A stretch of DNA of 64,000 nucleotides from Pocillopora verrucosa (lineage: Eukaryota; Cnidaria; Anthozoa; Scleractinia; Pocilloporidae): assembly GCF_036669915.1 (NCBI RefSeq), contig NC_089321.1:13269292-13333291 (forward strand). The letters run 5' to 3'. A program made the translations under genes and the position numbers. Shown here piece by piece: positions 1 to 9,757 of this stretch. The notes under the pieces were generated by a model. That model ran no database searches, was not told the DNA's origin, and worked only from the letters and a program-made list of their open reading frames with translations. Every line of letters starts with the position of its first letter. Positions within the stretch are counted from its first letter, which is position 1.

Positions 1-400
1 TTATGTGGTGCTTTGCTACCTAAATATGTGTTATAAATTTCATTTTGTATCTATATATCTACTTGATAATGGCGAGAATGAGAAAATACAACCGGGGACT
101 TTTAAATCAAACTCCTACATATGTTAAGTATATGCATTCAGTTTATGATACGATCACATGACAGGAAACACGATTATTTTCTTACCTTGCTAATTCTTAA
201 TTCTGAAGTTCTAAAGGGAACAGAAAAGCAGAAAAGCGAAGCCTATCGACTGTTACTGAATGGTCAAATGCCCCGTTCAAGTTCAAATAGAAACAAATTT
301 GCTTTTTCCCTGCGGCGATATCACTGAAGCGTTCATCTTTCAATCTATAAGTAGAGCCCTTTTGGTGCTTCAAGAGTGTAAATCAAAAAAATAAATCAAA
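1..400. repeat. Dispersed repeat block, divergent copy
   Basis: This stretch is a diverged copy of sequence at about 52,885-53,260 and 63,140-63,420. They share the words gtgctttgctacctaa, catgcattcagt, cgatcacatgac and a block ending in tttttccctgc. A small open frame at 121-327 lies within it, but the other copies do not conserve that frame, so I do not call a gene. Confidence 0.6.
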
Positions 401-1965
401 TGTTCGCTTTATATATACATTTTGAGATAAGAAAAAAAAAACTGTACTTTCATCCTTACAAGCCTGTTTCTTGATTACTCCCTCATCGGGGGATTTTGTT
501 GCTAAGAATATTCGTAACCATCCTTTACATACTTTACAAATTTGCATGATGTGCGTGGCGGTAGTTTCAATGCTTAGTTCAATTGTTATGCAAAAAACTA
601 CTAATTACACGTTTGCGTATGTGTTATGCACGAAAATATCACGCAAAAAAATAGTTTCGAAGTGAAATTTTGCTCCACTTAGTTACTCGCTGAAGGTAAA
701 ATGACGAAAGAAAAACGGGATATATGCACTGAATCCCTGAGTCGTTGAGTCGTTGTTTCGCCTGTGATATACATGCAAAACCTGAACAACACCCATTTTT
801 CCTCCCCGTGGCTCAGTATTTTTATTCCAATCACGTACAAGATTGGTGCTCATCCAATTTCTCCGCCATACAGCTTTCATTTCATAACAATCATCACTTT
901 CCTCATTCTGTCTAATTTGGAACGATATAAGCACAATTGTTCCTTTTCTTGTGACAGATATTCCTCAAAACTATTCCAAAGCGGAAATGCGTGCCAACGA
1001 ATAAAGAAGTATCCTGCTCGGAATTAATATCACAACCGTTGTTGTGGTAAGAGCAGATCCTTTTAAAGTAAACGGTATGATGTGCATCGTTTTCTACATA
1101 TGATTAAACAGTAGTTTCATGTTCCCTGCTTGCTTGTTAAATTTCAAATTTACGCCACAACGTCCGTGTAAAAATTCTAGGATTCTGACCAATTGAAGCG
1201 AACAAACAAACAAACAATATTCAGCAATAATAAGGTTCCCCGTGACACACATGCCACTCTGATCTGAAGATGTTGATTATCAAATAAATGTAGTTTCGCC
1301 ATCTGGCTCGTTTTAATACCTGGCTAACTAAGCGAATGGTAACTGTGAGAAAGATTTCATTCAGTTGTTGATTGTTCCCGAAGGAGAAATTTAGGCTCTC
1401 AGCTCGGCGAAATCAAAATTAGCTACAGTCCATCAAATTAGTCTGATGTTACGAATACTGTCTTGTTTCAGTTTAACCCACTTAAGAGTTTACATTAAGA
1501 AACGCTTCAGGTGACAATTCAGTTAATCGAGGAAGGGTCCTACATCATATCGAACCGACAAGTAGAACAAACATTAAATAATCATTGAATGTCGAAACAT
1601 GACGAAATATAAAAATTATGAAGTCGCCCGGCCGGCCCCACAGTTCGTTTTCATCGCTCGCCTGGTAATCATGAGTAATATATATCGTTATTGACTTCTT
1701 TAGTTGGCGAGATTTAGGCCCATAAGCTTGGAGAATCCGAATTGGCCAAAGTCTAACAAGTTAGTCTTCTAGTATAGACTTCTGAATACAACGTTGCTTC
1801 TGTTTTTCTAAAACACGTTTGAGAGTAAGCATTAGAAACTGCTCATTGTATCTTTTACGTTACTATGAAAAGTCCTACATCATGTAATAATATCTTACCA
1901 CAACTGTTTTAACATACCTCTTTGTCGCCTGATTAATATTTTGCATCTGGGCAACAGCCTTCAAG
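401..1965. other. Non-coding stretch with one imperfect ~200-bp duplication
   Basis: No supported gene. About 1,380-1,580 and 1,690-1,885 are imperfect direct copies of each other (shared words gagatttagg/gaaatttagg, agttagtct, tcctacatcat). Short open frames at 471-665 and 764-1027 have no recognisable protein and no splice context. Confidence 0.4.
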
Positions 1966-2403
1966 ATGGCGGCTTCGGAGAGAAAAACAAATCAGTCAAT
2001 TACAGTTAATGATATAAACAATGTTCTTCTAAAAAGTTTCCTTTCTCAAAAGCGTTCTAAGATATGTCACGTTCGTTCTAACATATATTTAAAGAGGCTA
2101 TTCTACATTTGTACCTGGAAGATCACTGAGCTAAAGCTGACGACTTCACTGGCTCAGTCAGATTCCAGAGACTCATCAATCGGCACAATAATGTTGTTCT
2201 GCTATAAATATATAGAATCTGAATTAATGAGATGTGTCGGGTCATGTACATCATGCGATCTAGCTCTTTCAAAGCGGCTTACGAGCGCTAAGGATTCCCA
2301 AAGTATATTGTTAGTCTCTCTTTGGGCAAACTCAGCTGAAACACAACCAACATTTGATGTCACTTTATTTTCCTCTGTGACCAAAATAGACACATTAGAT
2401 TAA
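1966..2403 (+). CDS. Uncharacterised 145-codon open frame, doubtful
   Basis: The frame opens with ATGGCGGCTTCGGAG, a strong animal start context (MAASERK), and stays open for 145 codons. The product has no signal peptide, membrane segment or family motif that I recognise, and its Ser/Thr/Leu-rich composition could be chance. It may instead be the first exon of a spliced gene whose donor lies inside the frame. No neighbouring exon supports it. I include it only because of the start context. Confidence 0.2.
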   Translation: MAASERKTNQSITVNDINNVLLKSFLSQKRSKICHVRSNIYLKRLFYICTWKITELKLTTSLAQSDSRDSSIGTIMLFCYKYIESELMRCVGSCTSCDLALSKRLTSAKDSQSILLVSLWANSAETQPTFDVTLFSSVTKIDTLD

Positions 2404-3456
2404 ACAGTATACAAAGTTTACAATATTTACGCTCATTCACTTACACTTGTTAAGGTTTATTGTTTAGCATTTTGAGGTTTACTATCGGTATTTCCATTTC
2501 TTTTTTCATACAGGTTTTGTTTTACGCTTACTATCAAGCTAGAAAGAACTCTGTCGGCACTGAGTGACAACTTTCATAAAAAGCAAAAACCCTGGACATA
2601 CAGCAAAATACTTACAGACATGTTTCAAGTGTGTTTTAATCAACTTCTGTTCTTTTCAGATTGGAACTACTCTTTTACTTTTACTTTTAACGCATCATTT
2701 TCTACGTTCTGTTGCAGAATAATATAGTTTTTTAGAATAAAATGGTAGATTTAAATAAATATTCGAAAATTTTCTTACAATTTTCTTACAACTTTTTGAG
2801 TTCATAAGAAACTCCCATCTTTAAGATAATGTCAAGATGGATAATTAGGGGTGCATGATAATAAGAATTTATACAACGTCATTTGCGACGGTACCATTAT
2901 TTTATCATTATGAAGAAAGGCACACTGGGGGAATAGGTTGTACGGAGGGATGAGTGTTTTAGAAAGTAACTCTAAGAGCCGGTTATTTAAACAAAGTTTA
3001 GCCGTTGTTTAACAAAACCGCGTTCTAAGCCATCTTCAATTTAGCCGAGCCTTTTCTCAGAACATTTATTTTTGTGAGCAGTGTCGAGGGCCAAAAGCTA
3101 AAAGTGGAAGGACATTTATCTAATGAAAGTAACCCTCTTATAGAGAATCCCTGAGGCCTAAACTTCCTTTATTCAAAGGCAAAGGAAAACCGTTTTGATA
3201 TCCAGAAAGACAACCTAAAATCTGACACGAATATTTCAAGTTACAGTTATAGTCATATAAAACGTCTCCAAAAAAAAGAAATAAAAGTAATTTTTCAGAT
3301 GCAGTCTAAAGAGCAGGCGCAATTTTGATGAGCGAGTGCGAAGTATTTTTCAGGGAAAATTATGACCACCAGCTTTAATTTTAATGGCAGCGGAAGGCTG
3401 GGGAGAGAAAGAAGTTTTAACTGAGCGGGTAAGCGACAGTAAAAAAAACAAGGAGA

Positions 3457-3477
3457 GGGGTGGGGGTGAGGGTGGGG
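3457..3477 (+). other. G-quadruplex-type tract
   Basis: Four G runs (gggg, ggggg, ggg, gggg) are separated by loops of 1, 3 and 1 base. Intramolecular G4 folding is therefore plausible on the plus strand. No associated gene is visible. Confidence 0.4.
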
Positions 3478-3519
3478 TAATGAATTCTACGCCTTGATGG
3501 CAATTTCTACATGATCAGT

Positions 3520-3611
3520 TTTAGTACTCTCATTATCTGTTTGCTGGATGATGTATGAATATTATAGGGGAGAAGTTATATGTTAATCACTCCTAGGAGT
3601 TAAAGGGTTAA
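3520..3611. repeat. Half of a TTAA-flanked MITE
   Basis: It ends in ggagttaaagggttaa, the terminal inverted repeat of the family seen whole at 19,986 and 59,127. Only one end is recognisable here. A second half-copy ends near 5,390 (gatttaaggggttaa). Confidence 0.45.
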
Positions 3612-5630
3612 CTCGCCCCATTAAGACCCCTGCTACTGCAGGTTAACTATATGCTGGCTCAATTTACCCACACACTCCTAGAAATAGTAAAAAATGCCAC
3701 TGATATGTATCCATATTAACATTTATCATTAACAACTGTATGTTAATGTGTGGAGACAATTCGTAATAAAAGTTAAGAGCTAGAACTGAAAGGCATTTCT
3801 TGCGTATGTCCTATCTATGATCTATTGATATGGCTGAAATAAAGATAAAACTTGTCAACTGGATTAAAATTACTCCGAAAACTAGCTCTTGAATAAGAAT
3901 AAAAGAGACGTCATAAAATTAATCAAATGGAACGAGCTGTAATGAAAGACACACTTCGATGAACGAGTGAAAGGCTAACTTAGGTATGATTTTGACATGA
4001 TTCTGTGGCTTCACATAGGAGGAAATAAGAAATGATGACATTAAAATACATCTCTTAGAAATCAATTAGGTCACCAAACGACAAACACTGCAAACGTATG
4101 TTCTAGCAATTCATTTGCTCACGAAAACATTTTTTCGCTCCGCTTAGTTATTTCAGAGGGACGAGTGACATAACAAAGGAGAAACCGCTCAAACGCATGG
4201 TTATAGATAACAGTTAACGGGAGCTAAGTAAAATCTGGATAAGTTTCGTTCTTCATGCATGAGTATGATATGTTAAGAGAGCTATGTTATACGTTACGGT
4301 CTTGATGTTTTGGGACGTGCACATGCATAAAATTACCTTCATGGAGGGGAGAACTAAAAAACAAGAACGGCTGGAAATAAAACTATTTAAGTGGAAAAAA
4401 CAAATGAAATCAACCAACAGAATAGCAAATCCTTATATGAGATTCACAAATTATATTTCTTGCGAACTGGCATGGACTCGCATATGTGACAACGGTGTTT
4501 AAAAGCAGCATGACTGATTGGCAAGTCATTAATTAGTAGCCAGCGGGCAAAGATACTCTTATGGTCATTTCAATGATATAAAGATTTTCATGATGATTGT
4601 AGTTACTGAGTAATTAATAACAGTTGACTGAGTTCAGCTTTAATTACTTCATGTAATTTAGTTGTCGCGTCGATGAATTAGGAAAAGGCAGGGAAAATAA
4701 TGATTCTCTCAATGTAACTGTTCAACAGCGGCGTACTCTCCAAGCTTGCATAAGAATGTAATGAAAAATTGAGAAAATGAGACGAATTGTACTACGATTA
4801 TTGCGATGAAACTTCTAGCCATGAGCATCCACGGCGTACCCTCTGGAGCCATTATGAACAATTCTAAAAAAAACAGAACCTCTGTGTGGGTTATTATAAC
4901 AAATCGCTTGTACACCGGATTTAAGAAAACGTATAAATGAGTCCATTGTTCTATAAATTATAGAAATGAACACTGAAATTGGGAGATAAAAGACCTACAT
5001 CAAAATTTTTTCTGATGGTGAGCTTAATTGGATGTGCGGTATCATACAAACGACGTAAGCCAATCGTATCGATTGATATCATGACCAATAAAAGCAATGT
5101 GGTTTACTTCGTTGCTAAGAGTATCATTTGTGGTTTGACCTCATTTCAGATGTGGAAGCAAATTAACAGAGCCTGCGTTTAATGCCAAGAGCATCAAAAC
5201 ACTCTTGTTGTAATCTTTGACTTCGAATGGTTATTTCATTCGAATGGTTATAACTGGTGTTTGATCATGACAACAACTTCCACCTTAGAGGTTTGAGTAT
5301 ATTCTCATTACCTGCACGTTTGCTGGATAATGTATCGATATTGTGGGGAGAAGTTACATGTTAATCACTTTTAGGATTTAAGGGGTTAAAAGACATCAAG
5401 TTTTAATCCTGATGCATGCACGCTAGATGTGCACCGAATTTTTTTTTTTTTTAATTTAGTACCGAAAAAAAGGTTTAAACCTTCCCTCCTTTCTTGTTAA
5501 AATGAAAAACACTTTAATTTGACGCAGTAGCCTACAAAGTGTTTCCTTTCAAGTTTCTGGAAAGGGTCAATTACAACCATTGATGTTCTAAAGTGGAGCT
5601 AAAATGGCCTGTCCATATATACATATATAA

Positions 5631-5890
5631 CTAACTGCAGACAGTACTGTTTCGGCCTTCTGGGCCTCATCAGTGCAGTGCTGATGTTAGGATGGAGGTA
5701 AGGCATTATGGCCACCCCAAGTGATCTCACACATGTGGGATCACCTATGCCATGCCAGAGTGCTCAAACTAGAGAAACCAGTGAGCATGCATAATACTAG
5801 CAGCAATGACTCATCCTAGTAGAGTGCTCAATTTGGACATGAAAGCAAAGCTTTGTATGCCAAAGAGCTATATCTAACTGTAGACAGTAC
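5631..5890 (-). repeat. Retrozyme-like 243-bp tandem repeat, unit 1 and start of unit 2
   Basis: The motif gacagtac recurs with a 243-bp period (5,640 and 5,883). Unit 1 is complete. Unit 2 begins at about 5,874, is interrupted at 5,890 by the LINE pair, and resumes at 16,408-16,650 with near-identical sequence. On the minus strand each unit carries a hammerhead ribozyme. Tandem repeats of a few hundred bases with type I hammerheads are the hallmark of metazoan retrozymes, non-autonomous elements that spread through circular RNA. AT-rich tracts flank both outer ends. Confidence 0.75.
5634..5679 (-). ncRNA. Hammerhead ribozyme, type I
   Basis: Read on the minus strand, all core parts are present in order: stem I 5' arm ACTGCA (5,679-5,674), core CTGATGA (5,673-5,667), stem II GGCC with loop CAGAA and GGCC, core GAAA, stem III as the 10-base palindrome ACAGTACTGT (5,650-5,641), the cleavage triplet GTC (5,642-5,640), and the stem I 3' arm TGCAGT (5,639-5,634) pairing perfectly with the 5' arm. 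Cleavage is predicted between 5,640 and 5,639. The very short stem III, closed by two bases or by dimerisation, is typical of retrozyme and Penelope-type hammerheads. Confidence 0.85.
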
Positions 5891-5900
5891 TTTTTTTTTT

Positions 5901-5930
5901 AAAATATAAAAGCCTGGAGACCAGGCAGTT
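5901..5930 (-). other. LINE 3'-terminal hairpin
   Basis: Just before the A tail the minus strand reads GCCTGG-TCT-CCAGGC, a 6-bp stem with a 3-base loop. It is identical in copy 2 (about 11,163-11,190). Such terminal hairpins often serve as the template mark for the element's own reverse transcriptase; that role is inferred here. Confidence 0.5.
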
Positions 5931-6042
5931 TTATTTCGTCAATGATATCTATTTACAATTCTAATTGATTAAAGTATTCGAATTCAATTATGAGTTATTT
6001 AGGTAATTACAGGTCTCAATTAACTAATGATATTTTCTCTTT

Positions 6043-6096
6043 CAGGCGGCACGAACAGCGCACGGGCTATAACAGCCCGGAGTAAGCGCCCACCTG
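6043..6096 (-). other. Structured 3'-UTR element, repeat 1 of LINE copy 1
   Basis: This is a hairpin-forming block bounded by cagg...cctg, with an inner stem cgggct/agcccg. It is paired with a related block at 6,160-6,215, and the same pair occurs in copy 2 at 11,305-11,358 and 11,423-11,477. All share ggagtaagc and aacagcgc. Confidence 0.6.
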
Positions 6097-6159
6097 TAAG
6101 AGGTAACAAAGTTCTATTTAAAAGTTTTCTATTTACTATTTACAAAGAGATATTTCAGA

Positions 6160-6215
6160 CCATGTGGGGCGCAAACAGCGCGCGGGCCTGTAGCCCGGAG
6201 TAAGCACCCCTCATG
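6160..6215 (-). other. Structured 3'-UTR element, repeat 2 of LINE copy 1
   Basis: Bounded by catg...catg, with an outer stem ggggcgc/gcacccc and an inner stem cgggcc/agcccg. Sequence differs from repeat 1 at many unpaired and paired places while the fold is kept, suggesting a constrained RNA structure. Confidence 0.55.
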
Positions 6216-6250
6216 GGCGAGATTTAACAAGTTTTATTATATACAAAGGT

Positions 6251-9200
6251 TCAGGGGGGAGCAAGAGAGGGGAAGAAGATGGGCTTACCAGCGTCGACCG
6301 AACAAAGTACGTTTTTAAAAGACCAAAAATTCCTTAAGGTATCAGTGTCGTTACTAAGAATTCTGAGTTGGACATCTTTCTTAATTAAGTCTATAATCGC
6401 GTTGGAGCTCAAAAGAGAACCTTCGAAGGTAGCTTTATTTCTGGCAAGCCAACACCAATATATGATGGTTGCCTTGAGAAAGTTAGATAAGGATATAGCG
6501 GTGGTAGATTTGTCTAGGGAAAAAGGGTAGTAGACAGATGTAGGGGAGATAGAGAAGGGGGAGTCGAGTAGAGCACGGAAAAGGGGGGAGAAGTGGTCCC
6601 AGACTTTCACAACTCTGGGACATCCCAAGAAGCAGTGTTCAATAGTTTCCGTTTTTCCGCAGATCGCGCATTTGTCACTATTGATGTATCCCCAAGACTT
6701 AAGGAGATATCTTACGCGGATCATTCTATGGATCAATAGCCAAATTAGATCGTTCTTCTTGTTTTCAATTAGCTTTAGGCGAGACTTGCGCCACACCCAG
6801 GCCCAACGATTGATGGGGCGGTCCATAGCAGACGCCCAAAAACCGGAGCACCGGGGTGCAACGCAGACGGGGTCAAGCAACAAAAGATATAAATTCTTAC
6901 CGGTGAGTAAATCAGGTAAGGCACCAGTTTTCTGATGCAAGGTACGGAAATTATCTAGACAAAGGCGGTAGTAATTGGAAGGAAGGAAGGAAGAGGGAGC
7001 AGAATTGGTGGGAAAAGAAAAACGGGGATCTAGAATAGTTAGCTTATGTCCTAAAAAATATGGAGCTAGGTAATGCCATTTGGATGTGCCAAAGTCATCT
7101 CTTAAACTGGAAAAAACAGAAAGGCGCAGGCTAGCGCACTTAGCTTTAAAATTAACGACGTTGAGGCCCCCGGATGATGGGGGCGCACAACAGCGATCGC
7201 GACTAACATTTTCCATTTTTCCTCTCCAGATAAAAGGCCAAATGATCGACTTAAAGCTATCGTGCACCCAACGGGGTGGGGGGATGACTTTAGCAACGTG
7301 CCATAAACGGCTTGCGCCTAAAGTATTTACAATTAAGGTCCTACCGATAAAAGACAGGTCTCTTTGTTTCCAAAGATTTAGAACCGAACTTAGTTTGTCT
7401 AATTTGGCCCGCCAATTGTCGTCGTCGACATTGACGAGGCCGTTTGAGAAATAAACACCAAGCACTCTCATTTTAGTGACCCATTTGAGGCCATAGGGAG
7501 ATTCAATTCTAGTTCGCCATTTTCCTAACCACATTGCTTCAGACTTGGACGTGTTCAGTTTAGCGCCAGATCCTTGTTCAAATTTTGATACGACTCGGAG
7601 AAGTGAAGAAAGAGATCTTTCGGATTTTAAGATGCAAGTAGCATCGTCAGCGTACTGGGATATTTTATATTGAAGGCCCCCTGCTCCGGGGAGCAGGAAA
7701 CCTTCAATATCTTTACAATTACGGATTTGCGTTGATAATACTTCTGAAACTAGCACATAAAGGAGAGGAGATAATGGGCATCCTTGTCTCACCCCTCTTC
7801 TTAAGTGGACAGGGGGGGGACAGGGAGCCATTAACAATGATTCTAGAGAAGGCTTTAGAATAAAATAGTTCGACCCACCCACAAAAGGAGGGGCCGAAAC
7901 CAAATTTACGCAATACTCTCATCATGAATTCGTGGTCAACTCGGTCAAAAGCTTTTTCTTGATCTAAGGAAATGAGAATGCCCGGTTCATTAGTTTTGTC
8001 AATCATGTCGAGGGCATCACGAAGTAAGGCCAAATTTGAGAAGATAGTGCGGCCGACCACGCCGCACGTTTGGTCTGAATGCACGATGGAGTTCATGACT
8101 TTTTTCAATCGTTCAGTGATGATTTTAGATGCTAACTTGTAGTCAGTGTTTAACAAGGAAATTGGGCGCCAATTTTTTGCGAGGCGTCGATCATCTTTTT
8201 TGTGGATGAGTCGTAGGAGGCCCTCGTACTGGCTATCCGCGAGGGAGCCAGCAAGAAAGGCCTCGTTCAAAACAGAAAGGAGAGATTCACTCAAATCGTT
8301 CCAAAAACACGAGTAAAATTCTGTTGGGAGACCATCAGAACCGGGTGACTTGCCGGTCTGAAGGCCTTCCAATGCAGTAAGTAATTCTTTATTAGAAAAA
8401 GGGCCTTCACATAGATTGCGCTCATAATCAGTCAGTGAAAATTCGAGGCCGTCAATTATTTCAGTTTGAATTCGCATATCAAGAGGATCTTGGGTGAATA
8501 AATTCTTGTAAAAATTGGTTAAAATTCTTTCAAGATCATTTTGAGAATTTCTGAGAACACCGTTCTCGTCAAAAAAAGATTCAAAACTATTCATGTCAGC
8601 TCGTTTTTTCTCCAGACGGAAGAAATAGCGTGTTGGCTTCTCACCTTCTTCGAACCATTGTGCTCGGGAGCGGACTTTAGCTCCTTCGGCTTCTTTCGAG
8701 ATCAGAGAGGACAATTGGCTTTCCAAATCGCTAATTACACCTGGGTTATTTAAGCGATTAGAATGTAAAGCGTTTTTAGCATGGGTTAATTGCTTAGTAA
8801 TTAGGATTCTTTTGGCATTTGCTGTTCTCTGTTTACGGATACAGTATGAAATACTTGTTTTGCGGATTTCAATTTTTAGAGCATCCCACCATTCGCGAAG
8901 GGACGCGAATTCGGGGATTTTAAGCTTAAAGTTGTTAATCGATTTTGACATAATGTTTTTAAATTCTACATCTGAGAGTAAAGAGCTGTTGAACTTCCAA
9001 ATTCCAGGACCGTGATTAGAAGGGTTAGTCGTTAGTTCAATTTTTACAAAGTCATGATCGGATAGGTCGTATACGCATGGAAGAATATTACATTTCGTTA
9101 CTAGGGTTAAGCCTTTAGCGACGAGAAAGCGGTCAATTCTAGATGCCTGGGTATGGTCTTTATTAGACCAGGTGAAAGTTACTTTGCGCGGGTTGTTTTT

Positions 9201-9740
9201 GCGCCAAATGTCTGTAAGTGAGAAGTCAGCACAAAGGGATCGGAGAAGTTTTTGATCAGACAATAGGATGGCGGAACAATTTAATTTATCTAGGACATTG
9301 TCCACACAATTAAAGTCTCCCCCGATCACTAGGTCCCCTTGGGGGAGAAAGTAATTGTGCAGACAAGAGAAAAAACTTTTACGATCCGAAATAGTATTGG
9401 GAGAGTAAATGTTCACTAAATTTAGTTTAGAATTATAGTAGTCAATGAGTAAGCTCAATATTCTTCCTTCGGAATCGGTCAAAAAACGGATAATTTTGCC
9501 TGGAAAGTTTAGAGAAAAGAGGATGGCAACACCGGCAGACCTGCCAGTCCCGAAGGACCACAGACATTTGCCGCGCCAGAGTATTTCGAATTCCTCCGCT
9601 TGTTTTTTGCATGAGACATGTGTTTCTTGTAAAAGGATTATGTCACAGTTTGAATAATTTAATTCTTGAATAATTTTCCGACTTTTACTGGAGGACCCGA
9701 GTCCTCGCACATTTAGAGAAATTATTTTAAGCTTACTCAT
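6251..9740 (-). pseudogene. LINE copy 1 ORF2: endonuclease-reverse transcriptase, one frameshift
   Basis: ORF2 starts at ATG 9,740 (MSKLKIISLNVRGLG), 17 bases after the ORF1 stop. An AP-type endonuclease comes first: N10, E39 in LLQETH, GGDFNCV, and SDHDF near residue 230. The RT follows: SPGSDGLP, NWRPISLLN, the motif A box LDQEKAFD, then the motif B box QGCPLSPLLY and the catalytic YADD. A C-terminal C-x2-C-x6-H-x4-C cluster (CAICGKTETIEHCFLGC) ends the protein. The frame breaks at 7,812-7,819, where a run of eight Gs (Cs in sense) lies between motifs A and B; the two halves are 9,740-7,719 and 7,903-6,251. Everything else is open, so this copy is young or the run length is a sequencing error. 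Confidence 0.85.
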
Positions 9741-9757
9741 TGAATATAAATAAAAAA

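Larger units (their letters stand above)
2404..5611. other. No gene seen; MITE remnants and G-rich tract
   Basis: Apart from the MITE halves near 3.6 and 5.4 kb and the G-tract at 3,457-3,477, I find no coding, RNA or repeat structure. Open frames at 4284-4502, 4709-4915 and 4979-5182 look like chance. Confidence 0.4.

Noticed and set aside
5636..5900. Retrozyme repeat first read as a plain satellite or DNA-transposon TIR
   Set aside because: The ordered ribozyme core, perfect stems and cleavage triplet explain the conserved part better.
6279..7454. Several plus-strand open frames of 80-124 codons across the LINE
   Set aside because: They are antisense to ORF2, recur identically in copy 2, and have no family signature; they are shadows of the real frame.
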